The notes: a model not told the origin generated them from the letters alone. 42,355 nucleotides of DNA from JAVXCQ01 sp036659415 (GCA_036659415.1 JAVXCQ010000019.1:1-42355), one strand, 5' to 3'. Shown: positions 23,778-33,400, counted from the stretch's first letter. Numbers and translations are program-made.

Positions 23778-25799
23778 ATGGATTTGTTTCAACCGCAGGT
23801 AGCAGAAGAAATTGAGCAGCTGCGCCAAGAGATTAGACACCATGAGCATTTATATTATGTACTGGATCAGCCGACGCTGACCGATGCAGAATATGACCTG
23901 CTCATGCAACGTTTGCGGTCGTTGGAAGCAACTTATCCTCAGCTGGTGACACCGGATTCTCCAACGAACCGTGTCGGTGGTAAATTAAACCCCGAGTTTA
24001 CGGCGGTGACCCATGTGACGCCACTGCTTAGTCTGGGTAATGCTTTTTCCTTAGAGGAAATGCAGGCTTTTGACCAACGGGTACGCAACGGCTTACCACC
24101 GGACGCTGCTGTAGACTATGTTGTAGAGCCCAAAATCGACGGCTTAGCTTGCAGTCTGATTTATGAACACGGGCGCTTAGTGCGAGCCGCTACTCGTGGT
24201 GACGGCTTAGTGGGAGAAAACGTCACCAATAACGTGCGCACTATTCGTAGTATTCCTCTAACCTTACGAGTAGCTCCCGGCACTGCTGTACCGGAGCTTT
24301 TGGACGTGCGGGGCGAAATCTATATGCCACGCCGAGCTTTTATGCGGCTTAATGCTGCCAGAGTATTGGCGGGAGAACCGGAGTTTGCCAATCCCCGCAA
24401 TGCAGCAGCAGGCTCTTTGCGGCAATTGGATTCTGCTGTGACCGCCCAAAGGGAGCTTAGTTTTTTTGCTTACGCTGTGGGCACCGGTCGCCAAGCTACC
24501 CACGCCCATTCGCTGGAGCTTTTGGAACAGTACGGGTTTAAAACCAGTGAAGGCTGGCAGCTGGTTTCTTCGCTAGCAGCCGTCTGGCAGCTCATTGAGG
24601 CTCACGACGCCAAACGGGCACTTCTTGCCTACGATACAGATGGCGTCGTCACCAAGGTAAATGCCCTCTGGCAGCAAGAACAGCTAGGCGCTACCGGCAA
24701 AGACCCCCGCTGGGCCATTGCCTTTAAGTTCCCTCCCGAGCAGGCAGAAACCCTGTTGGAGGACGTAGTCTGGCAAGTGGGACGGACGGGAGTTTTGACT
24801 CCTACTGCAGTGCTTACCCCTGTGAAATTATCCGGTAGTATGATTAGTCGTGCTACCTTGCACAATGAAGCTTTTATACAAGCTAAAGATATTCGCTGTG
24901 GTGACCACGTCGTGATTAATAAAGCCGGGGAGATTATCCCCGAAGTGCTGTGGGTTGTCACCGCTAAACGGACTGGTAGCGAACAAGTCCTCACCAGTCC
25001 GCAGGTGTGCCCAGAATGTGGACAGCCTACTCACCGAGCAGAGGGCGAAGCCGCTCTGCGTTGCCTAAATCCCCATTGTCCCGCACTGGGAAGAGAGGGA
25101 CTTATTCATTTTACTTCTCGTGACGCTATGGCTGTTGAGGGGTGTGGCCCTGCCGTCATTAATCAGCTGTTAGACGCAGGTCTGATCCAAGACGCCGCAG
25201 ATTTATACAGTTTGCAACGGGCAGACCTAGTACAGCTGGCAGGAATGGGCGCTAAGTCGGCGGACAATTTGCTGGCCGCTCTCAGTGCCAGCAAACAGCA
25301 AGGCTTGGACAAGCTTTTATTTGCCCTGGGCATTCGTCATGTGGGCGCCAAAGTCGCTAGACTTTTAGCCCAAGCGTATGGCTCCTTAGCCAAACTGCAA
25401 CAGACAGATACAGTAGCATTGGCAGCACTACCGGAGATTGGTCCCAAAATAGCGGCTAGTGTGGTGACCTATTTTAGTTTACCGGCTAACCAAGATTTGG
25501 TGGCACGGCTGGCAGCTTTAGGACTGACCACAGAGCTAGCAGCTGCTGCTGCCCTTAGCACTCAGCACCCCTTGTACGGTAAGACGCTGGTTTTTACCGG
25601 CACCTTGCCGACACTCGAACGCAAAGCTGCTCAGGCACTAGCCCAAGAGGTAGGTGCCAACCTGACCGGTTCCGTCAGCAAAAATACCGACTATGTAGTA
25701 GCCGGTGCGGCCGCCGGCAGTAAACTGACCAAAGCCCAACAACTGGGCGTCACCGTACTGAACGAGCAAGAGTTTTTAACCTTGCTCCGTAGTAAATAA
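23778..25799 (+). CDS. ligA: NAD-dependent DNA ligase
   Basis: A 673-residue NAD+-dependent ligase that seals nicks in replication and repair. The N-terminal Ia region (YYVLDQPTLTDAEYDLLM) binds NMN; the adenylated Lys is in VEPKIDGLACSL near residue 120. The OB-fold region, the four-Cys zinc finger (CPECGQPTH ... CLNPHCPA), helix-hairpin-helix repeats (LAGMGAKSADNLL, LPEIGPKIAASV) and a C-terminal BRCT domain (GKTLVFTGTLPTLERKAAQ) follow in the standard order. Length is typical. It is the second gene of pcrA-ligA, with GGAAGTGG before the ATG. A GC-richer third position and many Ala codons distinguish it slightly from its neighbours, without signs of transfer. Confidence 0.97.
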   Translation: MDLFQPQVAEEIEQLRQEIRHHEHLYYVLDQPTLTDAEYDLLMQRLRSLEATYPQLVTPDSPTNRVGGKLNPEFTAVTHVTPLLSLGNAFSLEEMQAFDQRVRNGLPPDAAVDYVVEPKIDGLACSLIYEHGRLVRAATRGDGLVGENVTNNVRTIRSIPLTLRVAPGTAVPELLDVRGEIYMPRRAFMRLNAARVLAGEPEFANPRNAAAGSLRQLDSAVTAQRELSFFAYAVGTGRQATHAHSLELLEQYGFKTSEGWQLVSSLAAVWQLIEAHDAKRALLAYDTDGVVTKVNALWQQEQLGATGKDPRWAIAFKFPPEQAETLLEDVVWQVGRTGVLTPTAVLTPVKLSGSMISRATLHNEAFIQAKDIRCGDHVVINKAGEIIPEVLWVVTAKRTGSEQVLTSPQVCPECGQPTHRAEGEAALRCLNPHCPALGREGLIHFTSRDAMAVEGCGPAVINQLLDAGLIQDAADLYSLQRADLVQLAGMGAKSADNLLAALSASKQQGLDKLLFALGIRHVGAKVARLLAQAYGSLAKLQQTDTVALAALPEIGPKIAASVVTYFSLPANQDLVARLAALGLTTELAAAAALSTQHPLYGKTLVFTGTLPTLERKAAQALAQEVGANLTGSVSKNTDYVVAGAAAGSKLTKAQQLGVTVLNEQEFLTLLRSK

Positions 25800-25846
25800 G
25801 CTTAGCGGCAGCCTTGTGCGCCGCACTATTAAAGGAGGCACTTACG

Positions 25847-26227
25847 ATGATTACTGTACACAACAAAGCAACTAATTTCCTCATGGAACTTTCTAACGGC
25901 ACGACCACAATTCTAAGCGATGTCCCGGCTGACCACGGTGGTGGTGGCGAGTATTTCGCACCGTTTAACCTGCTTTGTGCCAGCTTTGCCGCCTGTCTTG
26001 AAGCGACGACCAGAATTATTTTGAACCAACGGGGCATTGCCTATAACGCTGTTAGCGTCAAAGTAGACCTGAAACCAGAAGTCACCGACCAAACAGTTTT
26101 TGTCTACGATATTACCATCGACAGCGACCTTAGTACCGCCGAAACTGCCAAGCTCGTCAAAATGGCTTTTGCCGGTTGCCCTATTCACAAAGCACTCTCC
26201 AAAGAAATTGTTTTTGAAAAAATGTAA
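25847..26227 (+). CDS. OsmC/Ohr-family protein
   Basis: A 126-residue OsmC-type protein, a family of thiol-dependent peroxidases. The two conserved Cys lie in LLCASFAACLEATTR and AFAGCPIHKAL, spaced as in OsmC proteins, and the first half carries the GGGGEYFAPFNLL motif. It may reduce organic hydroperoxides, although some members have other roles. The frame is open from 25814, but ATG 25847 has AAAGGAGG nine bases before it. It follows ligA by 47 bp in the same direction without a terminator, so it is probably read with pcrA-ligA. Together with katA it adds peroxide defence to the window. Confidence 0.85.
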   Translation: MITVHNKATNFLMELSNGTTTILSDVPADHGGGGEYFAPFNLLCASFAACLEATTRIILNQRGIAYNAVSVKVDLKPEVTDQTVFVYDITIDSDLSTAETAKLVKMAFAGCPIHKALSKEIVFEKM

Positions 26228-26295
26228 AGACGGCGCAGCTTGTGGCAGGAGCCTTGCACCTTGCATAAGCCCTGCATAAGGTTCCCGCCCTTGCG

Positions 26296-26325
26296 AAAAA
26301 GCCTCTCGTCAAAGAGAGGCTTTTT
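26296..26325 (+). terminator. Terminator of the pcrA-ligA-osmC unit
   Basis: Perfect 12-base arms AAAAAGCCTCTC (26296-26307) and GAGAGGCTTTTT (26314-26325), loop six bases, T-run of five. Confidence 0.92.
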
Positions 26326-26326
26326 G

Positions 26327-26335
26327 TGTTATAAT
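26327..26335 (+). promoter_or_regulatory. gatCAB promoter, extended -10
   Basis: TGT followed by TATAAT (26330-26335) starts two bases after the terminator T-run; no -35 is recognisable because the terminator occupies that place. The leader of about 65 bases holds small A/T-rich stems only. Confidence 0.6.
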
Positions 26336-26408
26336 CTATGAGTTAAGTTCTAACTTGTTGTAAACCTACATAAGGTTAATATGATGAAAAATTTAGGATG
26401 GTGAAAAC

Positions 26409-26696
26409 ATGAAAGTCACAACTAAAGATGTCCAGTACATCGCCGGCTTATCTCGCTTAACAATTCCGGAAGACCAAATGGCTAAGTTTACCGAGCAATT
26501 CAACCAAATTCTGAACTATGCCGATTTGCTCCAAAAATTAGATACGACCGGAATTGAACCTACACCGTACGTACTGCCGATTAGCAATGTTTTGCGTGAA
26601 GACGTAGCCGTAGTTGGCGTGAGCCACGAAGAAGCACTCAAAAATGCTCCGGCGGAACATTGTTCTGGTTTTAAAGTACCACGTGTCATTGAGTAA
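26409..26696 (+). CDS. gatC: Asp/Glu-tRNA amidotransferase subunit C
   Basis: A 95-residue GatC, the small linker that wraps around GatA and GatB. Family pattern: DVQYIAGLSRLTIPEDQMAKFTEQFNQILNYADLLQKLDT then GIEPTPYVLPISNVLREDV, and the C-terminal FKVPRVIE. With GatA and GatB it converts Glu-tRNA(Gln) or Asp-tRNA(Asn) to the amidated form, so the host likely lacks a direct GlnRS or AsnRS pathway. First gene of gatCAB, in the order common in Firmicutes. Confidence 0.95.
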   Translation: MKVTTKDVQYIAGLSRLTIPEDQMAKFTEQFNQILNYADLLQKLDTTGIEPTPYVLPISNVLREDVAVVGVSHEEALKNAPAEHCSGFKVPRVIE

Positions 26697-26711
26697 AAGG
26701 GAGGGAAAACA

Positions 26712-28175
26712 GTGGATTTATATCAAAAAACCGCACATGAACTACACGAGCAATTAGTCAACAAAGAAATTAGCTCCGTGGAATTAACACAAAACCTTTA
26801 TAGCCGCATCGCTGCCGTTGACGGTGACGTGCACGCTTATATAACTTTAAATCAAGACCAAGCTTTGGCGCAAGCAGCCAAAGTTGACCAGCTACTTGCC
26901 CAAGGGGAAAAGCTAGCGCCCTTGGCAGGTATTCCCGGTGCTATCAAAGACAATATCTCAACTAAAGGTCTGCGCACTACCTGTGCGTCCAAGATGCTGG
27001 CTAATCTAGACCCTATTTATGACGCTCATGTCATTACCAAATTGCGGGCAGAGGAAACTATTTTTCTCGGCAAAACCAATTTAGATGAATTTGCCATGGG
27101 TTCTACGACCGAAACCTCTTATTTTGGTGCAACACATAATCCTTGGGACCTGTCCCGAGTACCGGGCGGTTCTTCCGGCGGTAGTGCTGCGGCAATTGCA
27201 GCTGGCGAAGCCATCTGGACCCTTGGTTCCGATACCGGCGGCTCAATTCGTCAACCGGCGTCCTTTAACGGCTGCGTAGGGATTAAACCTACCTATGGCA
27301 GGGTGTCCCGTTATGGTTGCGTAGCTTTTGCTTCTTCCCTAGACCAAATCGGACCTATTACTAGGGACGTTACTGACGCCGCTACCGTGCTTAATGCTAT
27401 TTGTGGTGTGGACGCTCATGACTCCACTTCTTTGGACGTGGCAGTACCAGATTTCACCCAAGCCTTACAGCAAGACGTGAAGGGGCTGAAAATCGGGTTA
27501 CCACGAGAATATTTTGCTGCTGGCTTGGACCCTCAAGTTGAAGCCGTCTTACGCAAAGCCATTGCCGATTACGAAGCCTTGGGCGCAGAAATCGTGGAAG
27601 TGTCCCTCCCACATACTGAATACGGTGTTAGCACCTATTATATTATTGCTCCGGCAGAAGCCTCTGCTAATCTGGCACGTTATGACGGTGTGCGCTACGG
27701 TTACCGCAATCTGACAGCTACCTCCGCCCCAGAAATGACTACCGCCAGCCGTACCGAAGGCTTTGGCGCCGAAGTACAACGTCGTATTATGCTAGGTACC
27801 TATGTGCTTAGCTCCGGTTATTATGATGCCTATTATTTAAAAGCTATGCAAGTACGTACCCTCATTCGCCAAGATTTTGAGGCTGCTTTTCAACAATGTG
27901 ACGTTTTGCTCACCCCGACTTCTCCGGTAGTTGCCTATCCGATTGACGGCAAAATGGATCCCTTAGCGCTCTATTTGCTAGACGTTTGTACCATTCCTGT
28001 TAACTTGGCTGGTTTGCCGGGTATTTCCGTGCCGGCTGGGTTTGTCGGTGGCCTGCCTGTGGGTATGCAGCTCATTGGTAAAGTTTTGGACGAAGAAACA
28101 ATTTTGCGTGCTGCTTACACCTTTGAACAGGCTCATGACTACCACAAAGTTATGGCACCATTGGGGGGTAAATAA
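26712..28175 (+). CDS. gatA: Asp/Glu-tRNA amidotransferase subunit A
   Basis: A 487-residue amidase-signature protein that hydrolyses glutamine and channels ammonia to GatB. The catalytic Ser-cisSer-Lys triad is seen in IPGAIKDNIS (Lys), PGGSSGGSAAA and GSDTGGSIRQPAS. Length is typical. The start is GTG at 26712 with GGGAGGG upstream; it lies 15 bp after gatC. The C-terminus has LPVGMQLIGK, usual for GatA. Confidence 0.96.
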   Translation: MDLYQKTAHELHEQLVNKEISSVELTQNLYSRIAAVDGDVHAYITLNQDQALAQAAKVDQLLAQGEKLAPLAGIPGAIKDNISTKGLRTTCASKMLANLDPIYDAHVITKLRAEETIFLGKTNLDEFAMGSTTETSYFGATHNPWDLSRVPGGSSGGSAAAIAAGEAIWTLGSDTGGSIRQPASFNGCVGIKPTYGRVSRYGCVAFASSLDQIGPITRDVTDAATVLNAICGVDAHDSTSLDVAVPDFTQALQQDVKGLKIGLPREYFAAGLDPQVEAVLRKAIADYEALGAEIVEVSLPHTEYGVSTYYIIAPAEASANLARYDGVRYGYRNLTATSAPEMTTASRTEGFGAEVQRRIMLGTYVLSSGYYDAYYLKAMQVRTLIRQDFEAAFQQCDVLLTPTSPVVAYPIDGKMDPLALYLLDVCTIPVNLAGLPGISVPAGFVGGLPVGMQLIGKVLDEETILRAAYTFEQAHDYHKVMAPLGGK

Positions 28176-28177
28176 TT

Positions 28178-29623
28178 ATGACTAAATATATTACCGTTAT
28201 CGGTCTGGAAGTTCACGCCGAGTTAAAAACTAAATCCAAAGCGTTTTGCTCCTGTTCCACTGAGTTTGGCAGCGAGCCTAATACCCATGTGTGCCCAGTG
28301 TGCCTAGGGATGCCAGGCGCTTTGCCTGTGCTCAATAAACGAGTGGTTGAATTTGCGATTAGAGCCGGTTTGGCACTGGATTGCGACATTCAAAAATTTA
28401 ATAAATTCGACCGCAAAAACTATTTTTATCCTGACCTGTCCAAAAACTATCAGATTTCCCAATTTGACCAACCGATTTGCTTAGGTGGGCATATTGATAT
28501 TCACGTAGCTGATGCCCAGCCTAAACGCATTGGCATTACTCGTATTCACATGGAAGAAGATGCCGGTAAACTGGTGCACTCCGGTGCCACCATTAAAACC
28601 TCCGACTCCTCCGCTGTTGACTACAACCGTGCCGGCGTGCCCCTGATTGAAATCGTGTCCGAGCCGGATATGCGTGGCGCTGCCGAAGCTAGGGCATATT
28701 TGGAAAAGCTGAAAGCTATTTTGGAATACACCGAGGTGTGCGATTGCAAAATGCAAGAAGGCAGTTTGCGCTGTGACGCCAATATTTCCGTGATGCCAGA
28801 GGGTGCTACTGAATTTGGTACTCGTGCCGAAATTAAAAATCTCAACTCCTTCCGTGCTTTGGAACGAGCGATTGAATACGAAGTAGAAAGACAAATCGAA
28901 CTTATTGAGGACGGTGGCACTGTCGTGCAGGAAACCCGTACTTGGGACGATGCCAAAAACATGACGCTGTCTATGCGTTCCAAAGAAGAAGCCCACGACT
29001 ATCGCTACTTCCCGGAACCGGATCTGGTGCCGGTAGAATTAAGCACAGCGTGGATTAATGAAGTCCGTGCCAGCTTGCCGGAATTGCCTGCAGCTCGTCA
29101 AACTCGCTTAATGCAGGAAAAAGGACTGTCCGCCTATGATGCCGAAAATATCGTTGCCACAAAAGCCATGGCACAATACTTTGATGAAGCAGCCGCTCAC
29201 ACTACCGACGCTAAAGCCGTGGCTAATTGGCTGTTGGGTGAAGTGTCCGCTTATCTGAACAACGCTGCTCTCACTATTGAACAATTCCCAGTTACTCCCG
29301 GCAATTTGGGCGAATTGGTCAACCTTATTAATCAAGGTGTGCTCTCCAGTAAATTAGCGAAAAAAGTCTTTGTGGAAATGGTGAAAGACAACCAAGCACC
29401 ACAAGCTTTAGTCAAAGCTTTGGGACTGGAACAAGTGAGTGACGAGGGGGCTATTTTGGCCATCGTGGAAGAAACTTTGGCGGAAAATCCTCAATCCATT
29501 GTCGATTTTAAAGCCGGCAAAGACCGTGCACTAGGTTTCCTCGTGGGACAAATCATGAAAAAATCTCGTGGCAAAGCTAATCCTGCCATGGTTAATAAAA
29601 TGCTCCTCGAAAAAATGCACTAA
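28178..29623 (+). CDS. gatB: Asp/Glu-tRNA amidotransferase subunit B
   Basis: A 481-residue GatB, the kinase/transamidase subunit that activates the misacylated amino acid with ATP and transfers ammonia. The N-terminal motif GLEVHAELKTKSKAFCSC and CPVCLGMPGALPVLN include the zinc-binding Cys set; KNYFYPDLSKNYQISQ and the Mg-binding EEDAGKL region follow; the C-terminal YqeY-like tail ends near AMVNKMLLEKM. The ATG is two bases after the gatA stop. Third gene of gatCAB. Confidence 0.96.
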   Translation: MTKYITVIGLEVHAELKTKSKAFCSCSTEFGSEPNTHVCPVCLGMPGALPVLNKRVVEFAIRAGLALDCDIQKFNKFDRKNYFYPDLSKNYQISQFDQPICLGGHIDIHVADAQPKRIGITRIHMEEDAGKLVHSGATIKTSDSSAVDYNRAGVPLIEIVSEPDMRGAAEARAYLEKLKAILEYTEVCDCKMQEGSLRCDANISVMPEGATEFGTRAEIKNLNSFRALERAIEYEVERQIELIEDGGTVVQETRTWDDAKNMTLSMRSKEEAHDYRYFPEPDLVPVELSTAWINEVRASLPELPAARQTRLMQEKGLSAYDAENIVATKAMAQYFDEAAAHTTDAKAVANWLLGEVSAYLNNAALTIEQFPVTPGNLGELVNLINQGVLSSKLAKKVFVEMVKDNQAPQALVKALGLEQVSDEGAILAIVEETLAENPQSIVDFKAGKDRALGFLVGQIMKKSRGKANPAMVNKMLLEKMH

Positions 29624-29650
29624 GCACAGTAACGAAGGGAGGTAACGCAG

Positions 29651-29956
29651 ATGAAGAACAGTTTTGAATTTAGGGGTGGTGGCTTTGGCTACATTTGGCT
29701 CCTGTTGTGGACTACCGTTGTTTCCACGCTCACCTTTGGTTTGTTTTTCCCTTGGGCTTATTCAGCACAACAGCGTTGGATTTGTGCAAACACCTATGTG
29801 GAAGGACGGCAACTGGTTTTTACCGGTAGCGGTATCGGCTTTTTTGCCCAGTGGGTTATTATTATACTTTTGGTGCTCGTGACTTGCGGGCTGTATGCCC
29901 CCTGGGGCTATTGTAAATTCAAACGGTGGGAAACCTCTAATACCACCTTTGCTTAA
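29651..29956 (+). CDS. Small DUF898/YjgN-like membrane protein
   Basis: A 101-residue inner-membrane protein with two long hydrophobic segments. The pattern FxFRGGGFGYIWLLLWTT...TLTFGLFFPWAYSAQQRWICANT and GLYAPWGYCKFKRWETSNT resembles a half of the DUF898/YjgN repeat, in which W/Y-rich FxFxG and PWA motifs recur. Function is unknown. It follows gatB by 27 bp with GGGAGGTAA as ribosome site, so it can be read through with gatCAB, then ends in a strong terminator. Its short size (about one repeat) may be ancestral or reflect loss; the assignment is by eye only. Confidence 0.65.
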   Translation: MKNSFEFRGGGFGYIWLLLWTTVVSTLTFGLFFPWAYSAQQRWICANTYVEGRQLVFTGSGIGFFAQWVIIILLVLVTCGLYAPWGYCKFKRWETSNTTFA

Positions 29957-29964
29957 ACTTCGGC

Positions 29965-30002
29965 AAGAGCCGCCACACTTTTAGGTGTGGCGGCTCTTTT
30001 TG
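29965..30002 (+). terminator. Terminator after gatCAB and the DUF898-like gene
   Basis: Perfect 14-base arms AAGAGCCGCCACAC (29965-29978) and complement (29985-29998), loop six bases, then TTTT. Confidence 0.92.
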
Positions 30003-30181
30003 CTATTTGTTAGCTTGGTTTTGGTGCGAGCCGGGGTTTTGCTTCCGTATTACGTTGTGTCGTTTGGGCGTACACTTCCCTATAATCGTAGAGAACTGCC
30101 GTTTTTGTGCTGTCTTGATAGACATTTTTACGACAAAAAATACAGTTTTACAAAATTGTGACAAAATAATCTACAAAAAGA

Positions 30182-30210
30182 TTGTCAGGTAGCGAAATCT
30201 TGCTTATAAT
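30182..30210 (+). promoter_or_regulatory. Strong promoter of the autotransporter gene
   Basis: TTGTCA (30182-30187) and a perfect TATAAT (30205-30210) are exactly 17 bp apart, near consensus. Transcription would start near 30217, giving a 190-base leader. The preceding 170 bp (30003-30181) hold nothing I recognise. Confidence 0.85.
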
Positions 30211-30222
30211 TAGGTATAAGCT

Positions 30223-30244
30223 AACTTATAACAACTTATAAGTT
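30223..30244 (+). repeat. Phased direct repeat and palindrome at the autotransporter start point
   Basis: AACTTATA occurs at 30223-30230 and again at 30233-30240, ten base pairs apart (one helical turn). The second copy is part of a perfect palindrome AACTTATAAGTT (30233-30244). The array covers about +6 to +28. This is a possible operator for a regulator binding one helix face, but could also be a 5' RNA stem. Confidence 0.5.
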
Positions 30245-30299
30245 ACAGTTTAAGCAAAGAAAAGCACGGAACCCTAAAATCTACTTTCTACAAGAGGAA

Positions 30300-30347
30300 A
30301 TGATGACGGCTGTTCTTTTTTCTGGCCAACATTTCCTAAACCAGTAA
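30300..30347 (+). CDS. Possible leader peptide upstream of the autotransporter
   Basis: A 15-codon ORF with ATG-ATG start, preceded at short distance by AAGAGGAA, encodes MMTAVLFSGQHFLNQ. It ends exactly where the right arm of the leader terminator begins, so a ribosome on it would cover the left arm of the hairpin. Such a layout is known from attenuation leaders, but the codons do not form a run for one amino acid, so what it might sense is unclear. Confidence 0.35.
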   Translation: MMTAVLFSGQHFLNQ

Positions 30348-30365
30348 GGGAAGTGTTGGCTTTTT
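30325..30365 (+). terminator. Leader terminator / attenuator before the autotransporter
   Basis: GCCAACATTTCCT (30325-30337) pairs with AGGGAAGTGTTGGC (30347-30360), one wobble and one bulge, followed by TTTTT (30361-30365). It lies between the promoter and the start codon, 43 bp before it, so it must be read through or escaped for expression. Confidence 0.75.
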
Positions 30366-30407
30366 GTGCTTGTCAGTGCTTAAAAAAGATAAGGGAGGTT
30401 TTTGTTT

Positions 30408-33400
30408 ATGAGTACAATGGATAAAAGTAAACTCTCAAGAGCAGTAGTACTGGGGTTACTCCTCACCACCGGAGTGTATGGTAGTGCGGAAGCGGTGGCC
30501 TACAAGAACGTGGTTATTAATGGGGCTAATGCAATGTATCAGGAATATAATACTGGTACAAGCACATGGGACACAAAGAGTGTAGCTACGGCAACAATTC
30601 TGCAATCGGGCAATGCTATTGTGTATGATGCTACTGCTGGTGGAACCGGCGGTACTACTGCCTTAACTATTACGTCAGCGGGGGCAGCTACACTCGACCT
30701 TTCTATGGTGACAATTACTGGCGCTGTTGCTAATAATAATGCTAATCTAAACCTTACTGTCGGCACAACAACAGGTGCTATTACTACTAGCGGCGGTACT
30801 GTCACTGTCAAGGGGGAGACCGGTCTTATTACAGGTGCTAATGACACCAAAATTGTTATGGATGGTTCTGGTAATGCCGGTGGTGTTAATACCGTGGGGA
30901 CTGTTACTGTTAACGGCACTACCGCTACCATTGGTGGTACTGGCGTAGACAATGCCAGCGGTACCGTTACTATTAGTAATAATGGTAAGGTTACTTCTAC
31001 AGATAACGGTATTGATAACGTTACCGGTAAGAATGATGTTAATGTTAGTAACAACTCTACTGTTACCGGTGCTGGTACTGGTATCAATAACGTTAGTGGT
31101 AATGTTAACGTTAGCGGCGGTTCCACCGTTACAGGTGGCGGTACTGGTGTCACTGGTACTACAGGTAATGTTACTGTTGCTGGTACAGGTACAACTGTCA
31201 AAGGTGGCACTGATGGTATAGCAACCACTGGCGGTAGCGTTAACATTAATGCAGGTGCTGATGTTATCGGTACTAACGGTACTGGTGTCACTGGTACTAC
31301 AGGTAGCGTTACTGTTAGCGGTACTGGCTCCACTGTTTCAGGTGGGATTGGTATTAGCGGTACCGGTGCAGATGTTAGCGTTACAGGTGGTGCGGCAGTT
31401 ACCGGCACTGCAGGTGCTGGTGTCAATGGCACGACAGGTAATGTTACGGTTAATTCAGGTGCTCATGTTACCGGTACTAACAATACTGGTGTAGCAACTA
31501 CTACCGGTAATGTTACTGTTGATGGTACAGGCACAATTGTCACCGGTAACACTGGTATCACTGGCACTGGTGGTAACGTCAATGTTACAGGTGGTGCGGC
31601 AGTTACTGGCATTAACGGTGTAGGCATCACTGGTACTACAGGCAATGTTACGGTTACCGGTTCTACTATTACTGGTACTCAAGGCGGTATTTATGCTACA
31701 GGTGGTAACTTAGACACGGATAAAGCTATAATTGACGCCGGTGCTACTGGCGACGGCGTTAACGGCGTCAACGGCACTATTACTATGTCAGGCGGTAGTG
31801 TTACTGCTACTGGCGGTAGCGGTATCGTTAGCGGTAATGCTCAAACAGGAGCTGTCAATATTGAGAATACTACGGTTAATGCTGGTATTGACGGTATTAA
31901 TCTTAGGGATAATATAGCAAACGCTGGTGCGGTTACGCTTACTAATGTGGGAGTAACGGCGGTGGGTACAGGTATTGATGTATCTCACCGCAACCAAGCT
32001 ACCATTAATGGTATTGATGTAACGGCGAAAGGTACTGTGATTATTGATGGTATTGGCATTAAAGCCAGTGATACTAAGTTAGACCTAATTACTACGGCAA
32101 CAGATCATAAAATTACTGCCGGCACCACCGGTCTTGACCTCTTTGGCAAAACAGTTGCTACCTTAACTGGCGACACGGCTTTAGATATCACCGTCGGTAC
32201 TGATTTTACCACTGGTATTAGCACAGGCATCAAGGCTGCTGGTGGAGCCAAGCTAGATACCACGAATGCCGTTAATATTATTCTTACAAACGATAATATG
32301 AACAGGGGTGTCCTGGCTGAAGGCGCTGGTTCTGCGATTAAACTAACCAATGGGCAGAACATCATTAAAACAGAAGGAACGGTAGCTAACGTTACTGGGC
32401 TGAACGCTAGTAATAAAGGCACCATTGAAATTACTGGTGGTAGTATTGATTTAACTGGTACAAACGGTGCCATTGGTGCTTATGCTATTTCTGGCGGTAC
32501 CGTCACCCTTAATGATTTAGGCAATAATTTCATCGTTAACACCACGACTGGTACTGCAACCGGTGCTTCGGCTGATGGCGGCACAGTTAACCTGAATAAT
32601 ACTTCCGTTACAGTAGCTGCTACCGGTGCAGGAGGCACAGCTCATGGTTTAATGAGTAGTGGTGCCAATAGTAACATCAACTTCACCGGTAACGCTACTA
32701 CCGGTAACGCTATTACAGTTACTAGTAGCGAGACTAATAGCTACGGTATTATTGCCGATAACGGCGGTAAAGTGACCTTAGACGGTAACGTCACCGGTCT
32801 TACTGTTACTAGCACCAGTGGTGAAAATGGTAATGCCATCGGTATTAATGTTGGTAATGCTACAGTTCAAACTACAGCCACTACCGGCACGTTAGGGGGA
32901 ATTACCGTTAAGGGCGCCCATGTTGCCACCGGTATTGTTGCTCTAGAAAACGGTGGTGCGGCCACGTTAGCCATGAATGGAGCGATAACCACAGCAGTTA
33001 CTAGTACTGCTGGTGCAGGTGGCAACGCTGACGCTACTGCTCTTGGTGCTGCTAGCGGCGGCAAAATCACCTTGACCGGTGTCACTGGTTTAACCGCTAA
33101 AACTGCCGGCGACGATGCCGGCGATACAGCTACTGGTCTTAGTGCTATTGGTGCAGGTTCAGAAATTAATCTCACTATAAATGGCCCGCTAGACGTAACT
33201 GCTACTCAGGCCAACGCCAGCGCAGTGGGTGTTAGCGCTGCTGATGCTGCTACCGTTAACTTAGTTGGTGGCACTGGTGAGAATGTGAGCAAGCTTAGTG
33301 TAACAGCTGCAACAGCTGCCAATGCTACTGGTTTAGAGCTAGCAAATAAAGGCGTCATTAACCTTACTAATATTATGGCAGATATGAGCGCCACCGGTAC

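Noticed and set aside
28481..28996. Antisense open frame of 171 codons inside gatB
   Set aside because: It lies fully within a clear gatB gene and has no family-like motif.
30539..31432. Long antisense open frame of 297 codons opposite the autotransporter start
   Set aside because: It is Pro/Val/Thr-rich low-complexity sequence produced by the Gly/Thr/Asn-rich repeats on the coding strand, with no ribosome site; an antisense shadow.
30898..31710. Tandem repeats that could suggest a CRISPR array
   Set aside because: The repeats are in frame, contiguous, degenerate and without unique spacers; they encode beta-helix rungs.
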